64,000 nt of DNA, from positions 122,120 through 186,119 of the forward strand of contig NZ_VOMB01000019.1 of the NCBI RefSeq assembly GCF_019050325.1, given 5' to 3'. The DNA is from [Mycobacterium] fortunisiensis. GTDB taxonomy: Bacteria; Actinomycetota; Actinomycetes; Mycobacteriales; Mycobacteriaceae. This document shows, in pieces, positions 26,036-33,484 of the stretch. The position numbers and the translations under genes were made by a program. Each line of letters opens with the position of its first letter. The stretch's first letter is position 1. The notes beneath the pieces are model-generated. The model searched no databases. It was not told the origin of the DNA and saw only the letters and a list, made by a program, of their open reading frames with translations.

Positions 26036-27337
26036 TTAGGTCTTGACAACCCGACCGGCACTGGCCCGCGCAGCCACCGCGGCGACGACGAAACCGGCGA
26101 GTGCGGACCAACCCAGCACACCCTCGAGTCCGTTCTTGGCCATCAGCGTCAAAGCGGCGCCGGCGAGACACAACAGCGCGCCGGTGAGCACCGACCGGGC
26201 GCCGCTGACCTGAACCCGATCATCCCACCACGGCAGCGCGCGGTGCTCCAGCGGTGACAGCAGCCGGAAGACCACCGCCATGAGGACAGCGAAAACCGCT
26301 GCGCGCAAAGCCAAGTGGGCCCAGAAGCCCGGAGCGTGCGGATCGAAGGCGTCCAAGCCGAAGGCATGCAGGGTGAACGCGGCGACCGCGATCACCGGGA
26401 TGTGCCACAGGTACAGCGTCATCGCTCCCCCGTTGCCCGTGGCGATCACGTACCAGACCCGCGGGCGGGATGCCCACCGCCGGATCGGGTTCGCCGCGGC
26501 GATGAACAGGCACGGCATCCAGGTGCAGTGCAGCGCCAGCAGTAGCGTCGGTGGCGACACGTTGGATACCCGCTCGGTTCCGGTGACGACGAGGCACACG
26601 TCGTACATACCGGTGAGAGCAAGGATTACCTGTGCCGCCAACGCGATCACCGCGATCACCAACGCGCGCCGGGCGCAAATCAGATGCCGGGCATAGGCCA
26701 CCCCGATCACCATGGGAATGAGCCACACCACGACCAAGTTGGCGGTACCCGCCTCGGGCGTACCCACCGCGAAGCGGATGGCGTCCACCACCCCGGAGAC
26801 CACGATGAGGCCGGCGACCACCGCCCCCAGCGCACGGCCGCTGCGCAGGCGCATCAGCGCCGGGACAAACGCCAGCACCACCAGGTAGACACCCAGGAAC
26901 CAGAGCAGGGCCACGCACTCCCGCCCGAGCGCGGTGGCAGATGCGGCACCCATCGTCTCGCGCACCACGACCAGGACCACCGCCCACACCGCCAGATACC
27001 AGAACACCGGCCGGCACAGCCGCTGGGCACGGGCCAACAACCACGCGCCCCACGGCCGGCCGGTATGCCAGCTGTAGGCCCCGGCCGCCCCACCGGCCAT
27101 GAAGAACAGCGGCATCACCTGCAGCACCCAGGTGATCGGGGCCAGGGCGGGTAGCGCTCCGAGGATGTTGCCGACCCGGACGCCGCCGGAATCGATGGTG
27201 GCCAACAGCAGCGCGCAGTGTCCGAACATCACCACCAGCAGCGCGCCCAGGCGTGCGACGTCCACCGCGCGATCGCGGTCGGGTTTCGTGTTGCGCGCCA
27301 CGGCGTCCGCTGACGACACCACATCGGGGCTTGACAT
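26036..27337 (-). CDS. Integral membrane acyltransferase (acyltransferase 3 family)
   Basis: 433 aa from ATG 27337; the frame upstream is Arg/Pro-rich and overlaps the next gene. About ten hydrophobic helices. The conserved first helix contains R-A-V-D-V-A-R-L-G-A-L-L-V-V-M-F-G-H (the D/R and His of the family), and the internal loop carries RAQRLCRPVFW, matching the R-x-x-R-L motif. PLFFMAGGAAG is also typical. The family transfers acyl groups to sugars or lipids at the membrane, or is involved in export. Substrate unknown. Its stop is 85 nt from the 13E12 gene start. Confidence 0.8.
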   Translation of the reverse strand: MSSPDVVSSADAVARNTKPDRDRAVDVARLGALLVVMFGHCALLLATIDSGGVRVGNILGALPALAPITWVLQVMPLFFMAGGAAGAYSWHTGRPWGAWLLARAQRLCRPVFWYLAVWAVVLVVVRETMGAASATALGRECVALLWFLGVYLVVLAFVPALMRLRSGRALGAVVAGLIVVSGVVDAIRFAVGTPEAGTANLVVVWLIPMVIGVAYARHLICARRALVIAVIALAAQVILALTGMYDVCLVVTGTERVSNVSPPTLLLALHCTWMPCLFIAAANPIRRWASRPRVWYVIATGNGGAMTLYLWHIPVIAVAAFTLHAFGLDAFDPHAPGFWAHLALRAAVFAVLMAVVFRLLSPLEHRALPWWDDRVQVSGARSVLTGALLCLAGAALTLMAKNGLEGVLGWSALAGFVVAAVAARASAGRVVKT

Positions 27338-27380
27338 GAGTTCAGTCTGCCGGGCCGGGGCCGGATGGGGATGGGTAGTC

Positions 27381-28889
27381 CTACTTGGTATCGCCGACGA
27401 TCTCCAGCCCGCAGATGCGCTGAGCTTCGGCCACCGATTCGGCCACCGGCCTGCTCGTGTCCAGCACATGGCCGTCGGTGTGGTGTCCATCCTGCTCGGC
27501 CAGGGCCGCCGCGATCTGCGGTGTCGCGTCGGACGTGGTCGAGGTACGGGTCTGGATCCGCTCGGATGCCCGGTCGAGTGGCACCGCACAGGTGAATTCG
27601 GCCATGGGCGTGGCAGTCTCGGCGGCCAGCCGGCGGGCCCGGTCCCGCTGCTGTGGGTCGCGCCAGGTGCCGTCGAGGATCACCGAGACCCCGTTGGTCA
27701 ACTGTCGATGTGCACGTCGCAGGACCTCGTCGTACACGGCGGTCACGTTCTGCGGTGTGTACAGCCCGGCGTCGATCGTGCCCGGCTCCCCGGAGATGAC
27801 CCGCGCCGCCACGAGTTCGCGACGGACGTCGTCGGTTGAGACCACCTGTGCGCGCAGGTGCGGCGCCAGCGCGTGGGCCACCGTGCTCTTTCCGGTGCCG
27901 GGACCGCCTCCCACGATGACCAGTCGGACCGTACCCGCCCGCAGATGCCGCAGCGCCAGGTCCAGGTGCCGGCGCGCAGCGTCCCTGGCCTCGTCCTGCC
28001 CCTGCTCGGCACGGACGTATTCGACCTTCGCCCGTACCACGGCGCGGTAGGCGATGTAGAGATCGATCAGGGAGCGCGGGGCGTTGTCCCCGGCGTACTC
28101 GGTGTAGTGGCCGAGAAACAGCTCGGCCAGATCGGCGCGACCGAGGAACTCCAGGTCCATCGCCAGGAACGCGGCGTCGTCGATGCCGTCGACGTAACGC
28201 AGGTTGTCGTCGAACTCCAGGCAGTCCAGGATCGCCAGGCCGTGCGGTGGGCAGAAGATGTCGTCGGCGAGGAGGTCGGCGTGCCCGTCGACGATGCGGC
28301 GCTCGGCGACCCGGCCGGTGAACAGGTCGGCCCGGCCGGCGAAATATTGCTCGACCAGGGTACGGATCTCACCGGCCACATCGGCCGCCACTGCCGGAAA
28401 ACGTTGCAGCTCATCGAGGTTGTCGGTCCAACGGCCGACGATGGCCCGGGCACTGCCCTGCTCGTCGATCGACGGGCCACGTTCGGCGTTGCGGTGGAAC
28501 TCGGCCAGCGTCGAGGCGATCGTGTCCAACCGGTCGGCCACTGCCTGGCCGGCCTGCACCATCGTGGACAGTCGGATGGCGTCGGCGTAGCGGCGCATCA
28601 CGACCACCGGTTCGGCGGCAGCCTCGCCGGGCGCGACGAAATGGGCCACGCCCAGGTAGCTGTCGGGGGCCAGTCTGCTGTTCAGCGCCACCTCGCGCCG
28701 GCAGGCCTCTTCGCGTTGTGCGGACGTGCTGAAGTCGAGGAAATCGGTGCAGATCGGCTTCTTGGCCTTGTAGGCCAAGGCACCCATCAGGACGACCACG
28801 CCGGTGTGTGTCTCGTGGGCCCGAGCGTCAAGGTTCCCGGCGATCTCCCATGGTTCATCTGCCTCATCGGTGGCCGGTATCTCGTTCAT
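27381..28889 (-). CDS. Aminoglycoside phosphotransferase-like / AAA ATPase fusion (Rv2004c-like)
   Basis: 502 aa from ATG 28889 (a GTG two codons earlier is possible). The N-terminal 340 residues resemble a kinase-like phosphotransferase lobe: VVVLMGALAYKAKKPICTDFLDFST contains the ATP-binding Lys region, and VDGHADLLADDIF is the catalytic H-x-D-L loop with the metal-binding LDCLEFDD after it. The C-terminal 160 form a P-loop kinase: VGGGPGTGKSTVAHALA (Walker A), then VSTDDVRRELVA and LDGTWRDPQQRDRAR. This two-domain layout matches M. tuberculosis Rv2004c, which is DosR-regulated there. A DosR-like box lies 38 nt upstream. Function of the family is unproven. Confidence 0.8.
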   Translation of the reverse strand: MNEIPATDEADEPWEIAGNLDARAHETHTGVVVLMGALAYKAKKPICTDFLDFSTSAQREEACRREVALNSRLAPDSYLGVAHFVAPGEAAAEPVVVMRRYADAIRLSTMVQAGQAVADRLDTIASTLAEFHRNAERGPSIDEQGSARAIVGRWTDNLDELQRFPAVAADVAGEIRTLVEQYFAGRADLFTGRVAERRIVDGHADLLADDIFCPPHGLAILDCLEFDDNLRYVDGIDDAAFLAMDLEFLGRADLAELFLGHYTEYAGDNAPRSLIDLYIAYRAVVRAKVEYVRAEQGQDEARDAARRHLDLALRHLRAGTVRLVIVGGGPGTGKSTVAHALAPHLRAQVVSTDDVRRELVAARVISGEPGTIDAGLYTPQNVTAVYDEVLRRAHRQLTNGVSVILDGTWRDPQQRDRARRLAAETATPMAEFTCAVPLDRASERIQTRTSTTSDATPQIAAALAEQDGHHTDGHVLDTSRPVAESVAEAQRICGLEIVGDTK

Positions 28890-28926
28890 GTGTACCCATG
28901 GTGCAGGCGCCGATCGGCTCTGGCCA

Positions 28927-28940
28927 GGGCCATTTGGCCC
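28927..28940 (-). promoter_or_regulatory. Candidate DosR (DevR) box
   Basis: On the minus strand the core reads GGGCCAAATGGCCC: arms GGGCCA and TGGCCC around AA, with the 5-4-5 spacing of the DosR core GGGAC-N4-GTCCC. It lies 38 nt before the start of the Rv2004c-like gene. The outer TT and AA of the full 20-bp consensus are mostly absent, so the site is only moderately good. Confidence 0.4.
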
Positions 28941-29049
28941 GAGCTTCGGCGCCGTCGGCCAGCGACTCGGCTTCGCCCGGTTCGACACGGTTGGCTATCC
29001 GTTTGCCAACTTCGCCGTGTCACGCCGCTGACCGCAGTAGATTGCTGGC

Positions 29050-29688
29050 GTGGGGAGACGATTGTTGGCCGGCAGCCGGGGGCGCGTGCTCGCGCTGGCG
29101 GTCTCGGTCACTGTCGCCGCGGCAATGGTGTACGCACAGAACTCCGAGCCGGACTGTTGTGCACCGGTCCCGGCGGCCACCCCACCGAGCAGTGCGCAGC
29201 CGCGGCCGGTGCCCGCTCAAGCCGAGTTGGTGGCGGCCAGTGCGCCGGTGGTGGCCCGCGACTTCCAGTTCTCGCTACCGAAGGGCCCGGCACCCGAGAA
29301 CGGGCTGCAGATCAAGACGATCTGGGTAGCCCGGGCCATTGCCGTGATGTTTCCCGAGATCACCACGATCGGCGGGTATCGCCAAGATGCTCTGAAGTGG
29401 CATCCCAACGGCCTGGCGATCGACGTGATGATTCCGAACTACCACTCCGAGAAGGGGATTGAGCTCGGTAACCAGATCGCCGGGTTCGCCCTGGCCAACG
29501 CCGAGCGCTGGGGTGTGCTGCACGTGATCTGGCGGCAGGGGCTGTATCCCGGAATCGGCGCGCCGCACTGGACTGCCGACTACGGCAATGAGACCCTCAA
29601 CCACTTCGACCACGTGCACATCGCCACCGACGGTGGCGGCTACCCGACCGGGCGCGAGACCTACTTCATGGGTTCGATGAATCGCTAG
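29050..29688 (+). CDS. Secreted LAS-type metallopeptidase-like protein (M15-like C-terminal domain), paralogue 1
   Basis: 212 aa from GTG 29050. An N-terminal hydrophobic segment (VLALAVSVTVAAAMVYA) acts as signal anchor or signal peptide, followed by a Pro/Ala linker with two adjacent Cys. From residue 85 the domain resembles the ARB-07466-like module. It contains H118-PNGLAI-D125, the HxxGxAxD zinc motif of LAS (M15) peptidases, and a distal HFDHVH with H190 as third ligand. LAS enzymes cleave D-Ala-containing cell-wall peptides or L-Ala-D-Glu bonds. The related gene at 32209 has the same motifs. Activity is inference. Confidence 0.7.
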   Translation: MGRRLLAGSRGRVLALAVSVTVAAAMVYAQNSEPDCCAPVPAATPPSSAQPRPVPAQAELVAASAPVVARDFQFSLPKGPAPENGLQIKTIWVARAIAVMFPEITTIGGYRQDALKWHPNGLAIDVMIPNYHSEKGIELGNQIAGFALANAERWGVLHVIWRQGLYPGIGAPHWTADYGNETLNHFDHVHIATDGGGYPTGRETYFMGSMNR

Positions 29689-29713
29689 CCGACCGAATCC
29701 GGTTGTGGCGCAA

Positions 29714-30928
29714 TCATGCTGCGTGGCTCACGTGGGTGGCCGAGTCGCCGATGCGGGCGGCGTCGTCGCCAATGATCGTGCGTAGCAGGGCTTGTTGTTC
29801 GCGTTGCCCTCGCGACACCGCGCGCTCCATGCCGGGCGGGGAGGCCAGTGCCGCCACGCTACGGATGAGGTTGACCGGCATCCGTAACAGCGGATACCAC
29901 GGCGGCAGGTAGACCGGCAGGCCCAGAACGCGCATCGCGCTCGGGCCCAGGAACGCACTCGTCACCGACAGGTGCTGCGCCCAGGCCACCCGGCGGCGCA
30001 GTCCCGGGAAACGGCGGTAGTGCCACGACAGCGGATCTGCGGCCATCGGGACCGAGAGTTGCTGTGTGGTCTCGTCGGGGCGGGCCAGCGCAGTCGAGGT
30101 GTGGTAGAGCACGCGGATGCTGTCGCGGAAGGTGCGCGGCAGCCATTCGTCCTCGACTCCGATCAGCCAGCCCACATAGCGGGTCAGATGCGCGATGGCG
30201 TCGAGGTCACCTGGCGCCGGGATGATGCCCATTCCGAGCGAGGCCACCGGCGGGGCGATGAGCGCGCCGACCAGCGTCGCGGCCATGTCGGTCTGGTTGA
30301 CGGGAAGTCCCCATTCCTCGGCCCGCCAGTCCGGCATGGCCGCCACGTGCCGGCGTACGAAGGCGTGGATCAACCGCACGTGCAGAGTCGACCGGTACCC
30401 CACCCCGAGCGGGTCGAGGCCGCCGTCGGAAATGACGTCCATCGCCCACTGCATGGTCTCGGCGAACCGCTGGTTGGAACCCTTCTCCAGAGCACCGGTG
30501 CGCAGCAGGGTCTTGTTGAACCCGGAGAACTGGTAGCCCCCGAGCAGCGAGACGTCGCGCGCGATGGCCATGCCGTCGGACCCGCCCCGCAGCAGCGCAC
30601 GCCGGCCTTTGCGCAGCTTGGCACGATCCACCCAGTCGGGCACGGTCTCGACGCCGATGAAGAACTCGCGCAACGGTTCCGGGGCCTCGGGCACGTTGTC
30701 GATCCCGACGCTCAACGCCCGCTCGAACATCGGGCGGGTCTGCTCCATGCCCACTGCGGCCATCCAGTCGACCAGCCGGTCCATCGGTGCGTCGCCGACT
30801 GTCAGCCGTTCCCCGAGCCGGCGCCACTGCCCGGCGTCGGGCTCACGCACACCCAGCACCCGGGCGAACGTCCGGATGGCCCCTGGCACCGCGAGCGGCC
30901 GCTCGGGATGGCGGGCGGGAACGGTCAT
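29714..30928 (-). CDS. MpaB-family oxygenase (DUF2236, latex-clearing-protein-like)
   Basis: 404 aa. The sequence follows the oxygenase MpaB/DUF2236 layout: helical N terminus, RRALLRGGSDGMAIARDVSLLGGYQFSGFNKTLLRTG, then LHVRLIHAFVRRHVAAMPDW, whose His in LIHA corresponds to the heme ligand of latex clearing protein Lcp, and a conserved LPVNQTDMAATLVG. Lcp splits polyisoprene with a b-type heme; many mycobacterial relatives have unknown substrates. No signal peptide. Divergent from a TetR gene with a perfect dyad between them, so substrate-induced expression is plausible. Confidence 0.75.
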   Translation of the reverse strand: MTVPARHPERPLAVPGAIRTFARVLGVREPDAGQWRRLGERLTVGDAPMDRLVDWMAAVGMEQTRPMFERALSVGIDNVPEAPEPLREFFIGVETVPDWVDRAKLRKGRRALLRGGSDGMAIARDVSLLGGYQFSGFNKTLLRTGALEKGSNQRFAETMQWAMDVISDGGLDPLGVGYRSTLHVRLIHAFVRRHVAAMPDWRAEEWGLPVNQTDMAATLVGALIAPPVASLGMGIIPAPGDLDAIAHLTRYVGWLIGVEDEWLPRTFRDSIRVLYHTSTALARPDETTQQLSVPMAADPLSWHYRRFPGLRRRVAWAQHLSVTSAFLGPSAMRVLGLPVYLPPWYPLLRMPVNLIRSVAALASPPGMERAVSRGQREQQALLRTIIGDDAARIGDSATHVSHAA

Positions 30929-30949
30929 CGGCGGCCTCCCAGAAACAAC

Positions 30950-30967
30950 TGACTACGTATGTAGTCA
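30950..30967. promoter_or_regulatory. Perfect dyad, candidate TetR operator for the MpaB/TetR pair
   Basis: TGACTAC-GTAT-GTAGTCA: 7-bp arms around a 4-nt spacer. It lies in the 68-nt divergent region, 22 nt from the MpaB start and 30 nt from the tetR start, where a repressor would block both promoters. Form and place fit a TetR operator. Confidence 0.6.
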
Positions 30968-30996
30968 AAAAATAGGCCGGCGGTAGGCTGCTGTCA

Positions 30997-31632
30997 ATGA
31001 AGCGGGCACAGGTGGTGCGCGGCTACGGCGGCATCAGCGCGGCCGACCGCCGCAGCGAACGACGGAGCAAACTGCTCGCCGCCGGCCGCCAGATCTGGGG
31101 TGAATTCGGGATCTCCGAGGTGACGGTCCGGGCCGTCTGCACGGCCGCCGGGTTGACCTCGCGTTACTTCTACGAACAGTTCCCCAGCCGAGATGCCTTG
31201 CTGTTCGCCATCTCCGACGAGGTCCGCGACGAGTTGCTGGCGGCGCTCGTGTCCGCCGGCATCGACAACCCCGGCCCGCTCACCGACAAACTCCGCTCGG
31301 CGCTGACCGCCTTCCTCGAGATCATCGCGGCCGATCCCCACATCCACCGGATCGCCACCGGCGATGTCAGCAGCGTGGCCGGCCTGGCCGAACACCGCAC
31401 GCACATCCTGGAGATGATCACCGAGTCGATCGTCGAGCACGCCCCCGACGTTCTGCCCACCGCGACCCCGAGTCCCGACGAGTTGCGCCGCGGCGCCCGG
31501 TTCATGGTCGGCGGGGTGAACCAACTCATCGATGCCTGGCTGCAGGATCCCGTCGAAACACCGGCAGACCTCGCAGCCGAATGCGCCCGACTGTGCGTGG
31601 CCGTGGTCCGCGGGGTCACCCAGGCCGACTGA
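30997..31632 (+). CDS. TetR-family transcriptional regulator
   Basis: 211 aa. The DNA-binding part, SKLLAAGRQIWGEFGISEVTVRAVCTAAGLTSRYFYEQFPSRDALLFAI, has the family's helix-turn-helix (TVRAVCTAAGLTSRYFYEQF). C-terminal ligand domain all helical, with HRIATGDVSSVAGLAEHR. Divergent to the MpaB-type oxygenase gene; the perfect dyad between them suggests autoregulation. The next gene is a separate short gene 67 nt downstream. Confidence 0.85.
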   Translation: MKRAQVVRGYGGISAADRRSERRSKLLAAGRQIWGEFGISEVTVRAVCTAAGLTSRYFYEQFPSRDALLFAISDEVRDELLAALVSAGIDNPGPLTDKLRSALTAFLEIIAADPHIHRIATGDVSSVAGLAEHRTHILEMITESIVEHAPDVLPTATPSPDELRRGARFMVGGVNQLIDAWLQDPVETPADLAAECARLCVAVVRGVTQAD

Positions 31633-31699
31633 ACCGGGGCAGTTTCAACCCACCCGGTCGCGGCAATCCTGTCCGAGGATCACCGAACGGAGGCCTCCG

Positions 31700-31885
31700 A
31701 TGAGCCGGCCCGAACCTGACAAAGCCGAATCCGATGTCGAGCGCGATACCCACGTGGCACATTCACGACGTGGCCGGGACGCGGACGGCAGCGACGCGGA
31801 CGGCAGCCATGTGGGGCAGGCATCCCCCGACGACGATTTCGACAGCGGCGAGACCGGAGCCGAGGCTCGCAGTACGGACAAATGA
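31700..31885 (+). CDS. Short acidic hypothetical protein
   Basis: 61 aa from ATG 31700, with CGGAGG at 31688-31693, good spacing. Composition is hydrophilic: 15 acidic residues, no aromatic except one Phe, Asp-Gly-Ser repeats (DADGSDADGS). It is probably intrinsically disordered. No hydrophobic segment or known domain. The strong ribosome site is the main evidence that it is expressed. Confidence 0.5.
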   Translation: MSRPEPDKAESDVERDTHVAHSRRGRDADGSDADGSHVGQASPDDDFDSGETGAEARSTDK

Positions 31886-32208
31886 GCGGCTCGAGCCCGG
31901 CAATTGCCGCGCAGTGTGGTAAACGCCATACATTTTGCTCGGCCGGACACAGATCACGACCGACGGGTGGCGCCCGACACACGCAGACCGTGCCGTGCCC
32001 CACGCAAAGTCGCACGGCCGCTTTGCCGTTCTCACTGGACTGAGCTGGGGCTTTCTGCCGCGAATGCGTGTACCCCGGCGCCGGCAGCCCGAAGACCCTA
32101 CCGCGCCGAGCACCCGGTGAGGTCTCCGCCCATCTGATTGCCACTGGCGACGCCAGGCAACATCGCGATTCCGGAAACCCGGCTACTCGCCGGTAGGGTC
32201 CGGACCCC
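31886..32208. other. 323-nt non-coding stretch; only a palindrome near its right end recognised
   Basis: No ORF with coding character is seen on either strand. TACATT at 31929-31934 could be a -10 box. The perfect palindrome GGGTCCGGACCC at 32196-32207 ends 1 nt before the next start codon, where it would overlap the ribosome site of that gene. Nothing else stands out. Confidence 0.4.
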
Positions 32209-32835
32209 GTGGGCAGACACCAGCTGAACAAGGGCCGGCGCCGCCGCCGGTCGGTGGTCATGGCTGCGGTCATCGGACCCGCCGCCGCCATCGTGGCCGT
32301 CGGAGCCGATACCGCTCCAGCCGTCCCGGACGCGCCGCAGTGCTGCACGGAGGTCGTCCCGGTGGCAGCCGTCCAGGCGCCGAACCCGCTGCCGGCACGA
32401 GCCGACCGCGCTGTGCGCCGTAACACCCGCTTCCCGCTGCCCGCCGGTGTGGCGCTGGAAAAAGGCCTGCAGGTCGAAACGATCTTGGCCGCCCGCGCGG
32501 TCAGTGCCCGGTTCCCGCAGATCCTCGACATCGGCGGGGTGCGGGCCGACTCACTGAAGTGGCACCCGAACGGCCTCGCGATCGACGTGATGATTCCGAA
32601 CTACATGACGCCCGAGGGCAAGGCGCTCGGCGACCGGATCGTGGCATACGCGCTCGAGAATGCCGAGCGCTGGGACGTCAACCACGTGATCTTCCGTCAG
32701 GAGATCCACTCCCGCGGCAGGGCACCCAGAAAGATGGCCGACCGCGGCGGCGCCACGGCCAACCACTACGACCACGTGCACATCGCCACCAACGGCGGCG
32801 GATTCCCCACCGGGCACGAAACGTACCTCACGTAG
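32209..32835 (+). CDS. Secreted LAS-type metallopeptidase-like protein, paralogue 2
   Basis: 208 aa from GTG 32209. Arg-rich start then a hydrophobic core (VVMAAVIGPAAAIVAVGA) serving as signal anchor or peptide, then two adjacent Cys (PQCCTE) like paralogue 1. The domain has H119-PNGLAI-D126 (HxxGxAxD) and HYDHVH with H191, the probable zinc ligands. It shares LKWHPNGLAIDVMIPNY with the protein encoded at 29050. The same cell-wall peptidase role is inferred. The GTG sits directly after a 12-bp palindrome, so the true start could differ; no convincing alternative is seen. Confidence 0.7.
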   Translation: MGRHQLNKGRRRRRSVVMAAVIGPAAAIVAVGADTAPAVPDAPQCCTEVVPVAAVQAPNPLPARADRAVRRNTRFPLPAGVALEKGLQVETILAARAVSARFPQILDIGGVRADSLKWHPNGLAIDVMIPNYMTPEGKALGDRIVAYALENAERWDVNHVIFRQEIHSRGRAPRKMADRGGATANHYDHVHIATNGGGFPTGHETYLT

Positions 32836-32962
32836 CCGAACCCTCGCGCACCCCGTCGCGACACACTGCCCGCGCCTGACCCAGGTCGCCGGGCATTCCC
32901 AGCTTCGTCACGCACAATGCCTGCCGGGCACGGTTGTGGTGCCCGACACGGGTGTCGTAGTG

Positions 32963-32975
32963 TCAACCTAGTTGA
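32963..32975. promoter_or_regulatory. Dyad upstream of mmpS-mmpL, candidate operator
   Basis: TCAAC-CTA-GTTGA, 5-bp arms and 3-nt spacer, flanked by TAGTG (32958-32962) and CACTA (32982-32986) that could extend the symmetry. It lies 62 nt before the mmpS start. mmpS/mmpL pairs are often repressor controlled; no regulator gene is adjacent here. Confidence 0.35.
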
Positions 32976-33037
32976 TTAGTCCCACTAAGGCATTTTCCCA
33001 ACGTTTGCGACTGGCGCCGCTCATGAAAGGGTCACGG

Positions 33038-33484
33038 ATGCAGCGGGTTTCGATCGCACGGCGCCTCGGCCGACGGTGGACGCTGGTGGTGGCCGTGGTC
33101 GTGGTGGCGGTGGCCGCGTTCGTGGTGTACCGGCTGCACGGCGTATTCGGCTCCGAAGACGTCACCTCGACGCCCAGTGGCACCGTGAACGACATCGTTC
33201 CGTTCAATCCCAAGCACGTGGTCATGGAGGTCTTCGGTCCACCGGGGACGGTCGCCACCATCACCTACCTGGACGTCGACGCCCAACCCCAGCGCGCCGA
33301 CGCCGTCCCGCTGCCGTGGCGCTACGACACCACCACCACCCAGCCGGCCGTCTTCGTCAACATCCAGGCGCAGGGCAACACCGATTCCATCGGCTGCCGA
33401 ATCAAGATCGACGACGTGATCAAGGACGAGAAAACCGTGAACACCGTGAACGCCTACACCTCCTGCCTGGACAAGTCCGGATGA
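33038..33484 (+). CDS. mmpS: MmpS family transport accessory protein
   Basis: 148 aa from ATG 33038 (AAGGG at 33026-33030 precedes it); ATG 33023 is an alternative. A single N-terminal membrane segment ([20 protein letters not shown]) is followed by an exported beta-sandwich domain with the family's [20 protein letters not shown] and the C-terminal [24 protein letters not shown]; the two Cys may form a disulfide. MmpS proteins assist MmpL transporters in moving lipids or siderophores. It overlaps mmpL by 4 nt (ATGA). The copy number cannot be assigned. Confidence 0.9.
   Translation: MQRVSIARRLGRRWTLVVAVVVVAVAAFVVYRLHGVFGSEDVTSTPSGTVNDIVPFNPKHVVMEVFGPPGTVATITYLDVDAQPQRADAVPLPWRYDTTTTQPAVFVNIQAQGNTDSIGCRIKIDDVIKDEKTVNTVNAYTSCLDKSG

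Noticed and set aside
32196..32207. DosR box for the second LAS-type gene
   Set aside because: GGGTCCGGACCC is symmetrical but lacks the 4-nt spacer of the DosR core.
33076..33480. N-terminal extension of mmpL over mmpS
   Set aside because: In a different frame from mmpS and Gly/Arg/His-rich; ATG 33481 overlaps the mmpS stop by 4 nt as expected for the pair.
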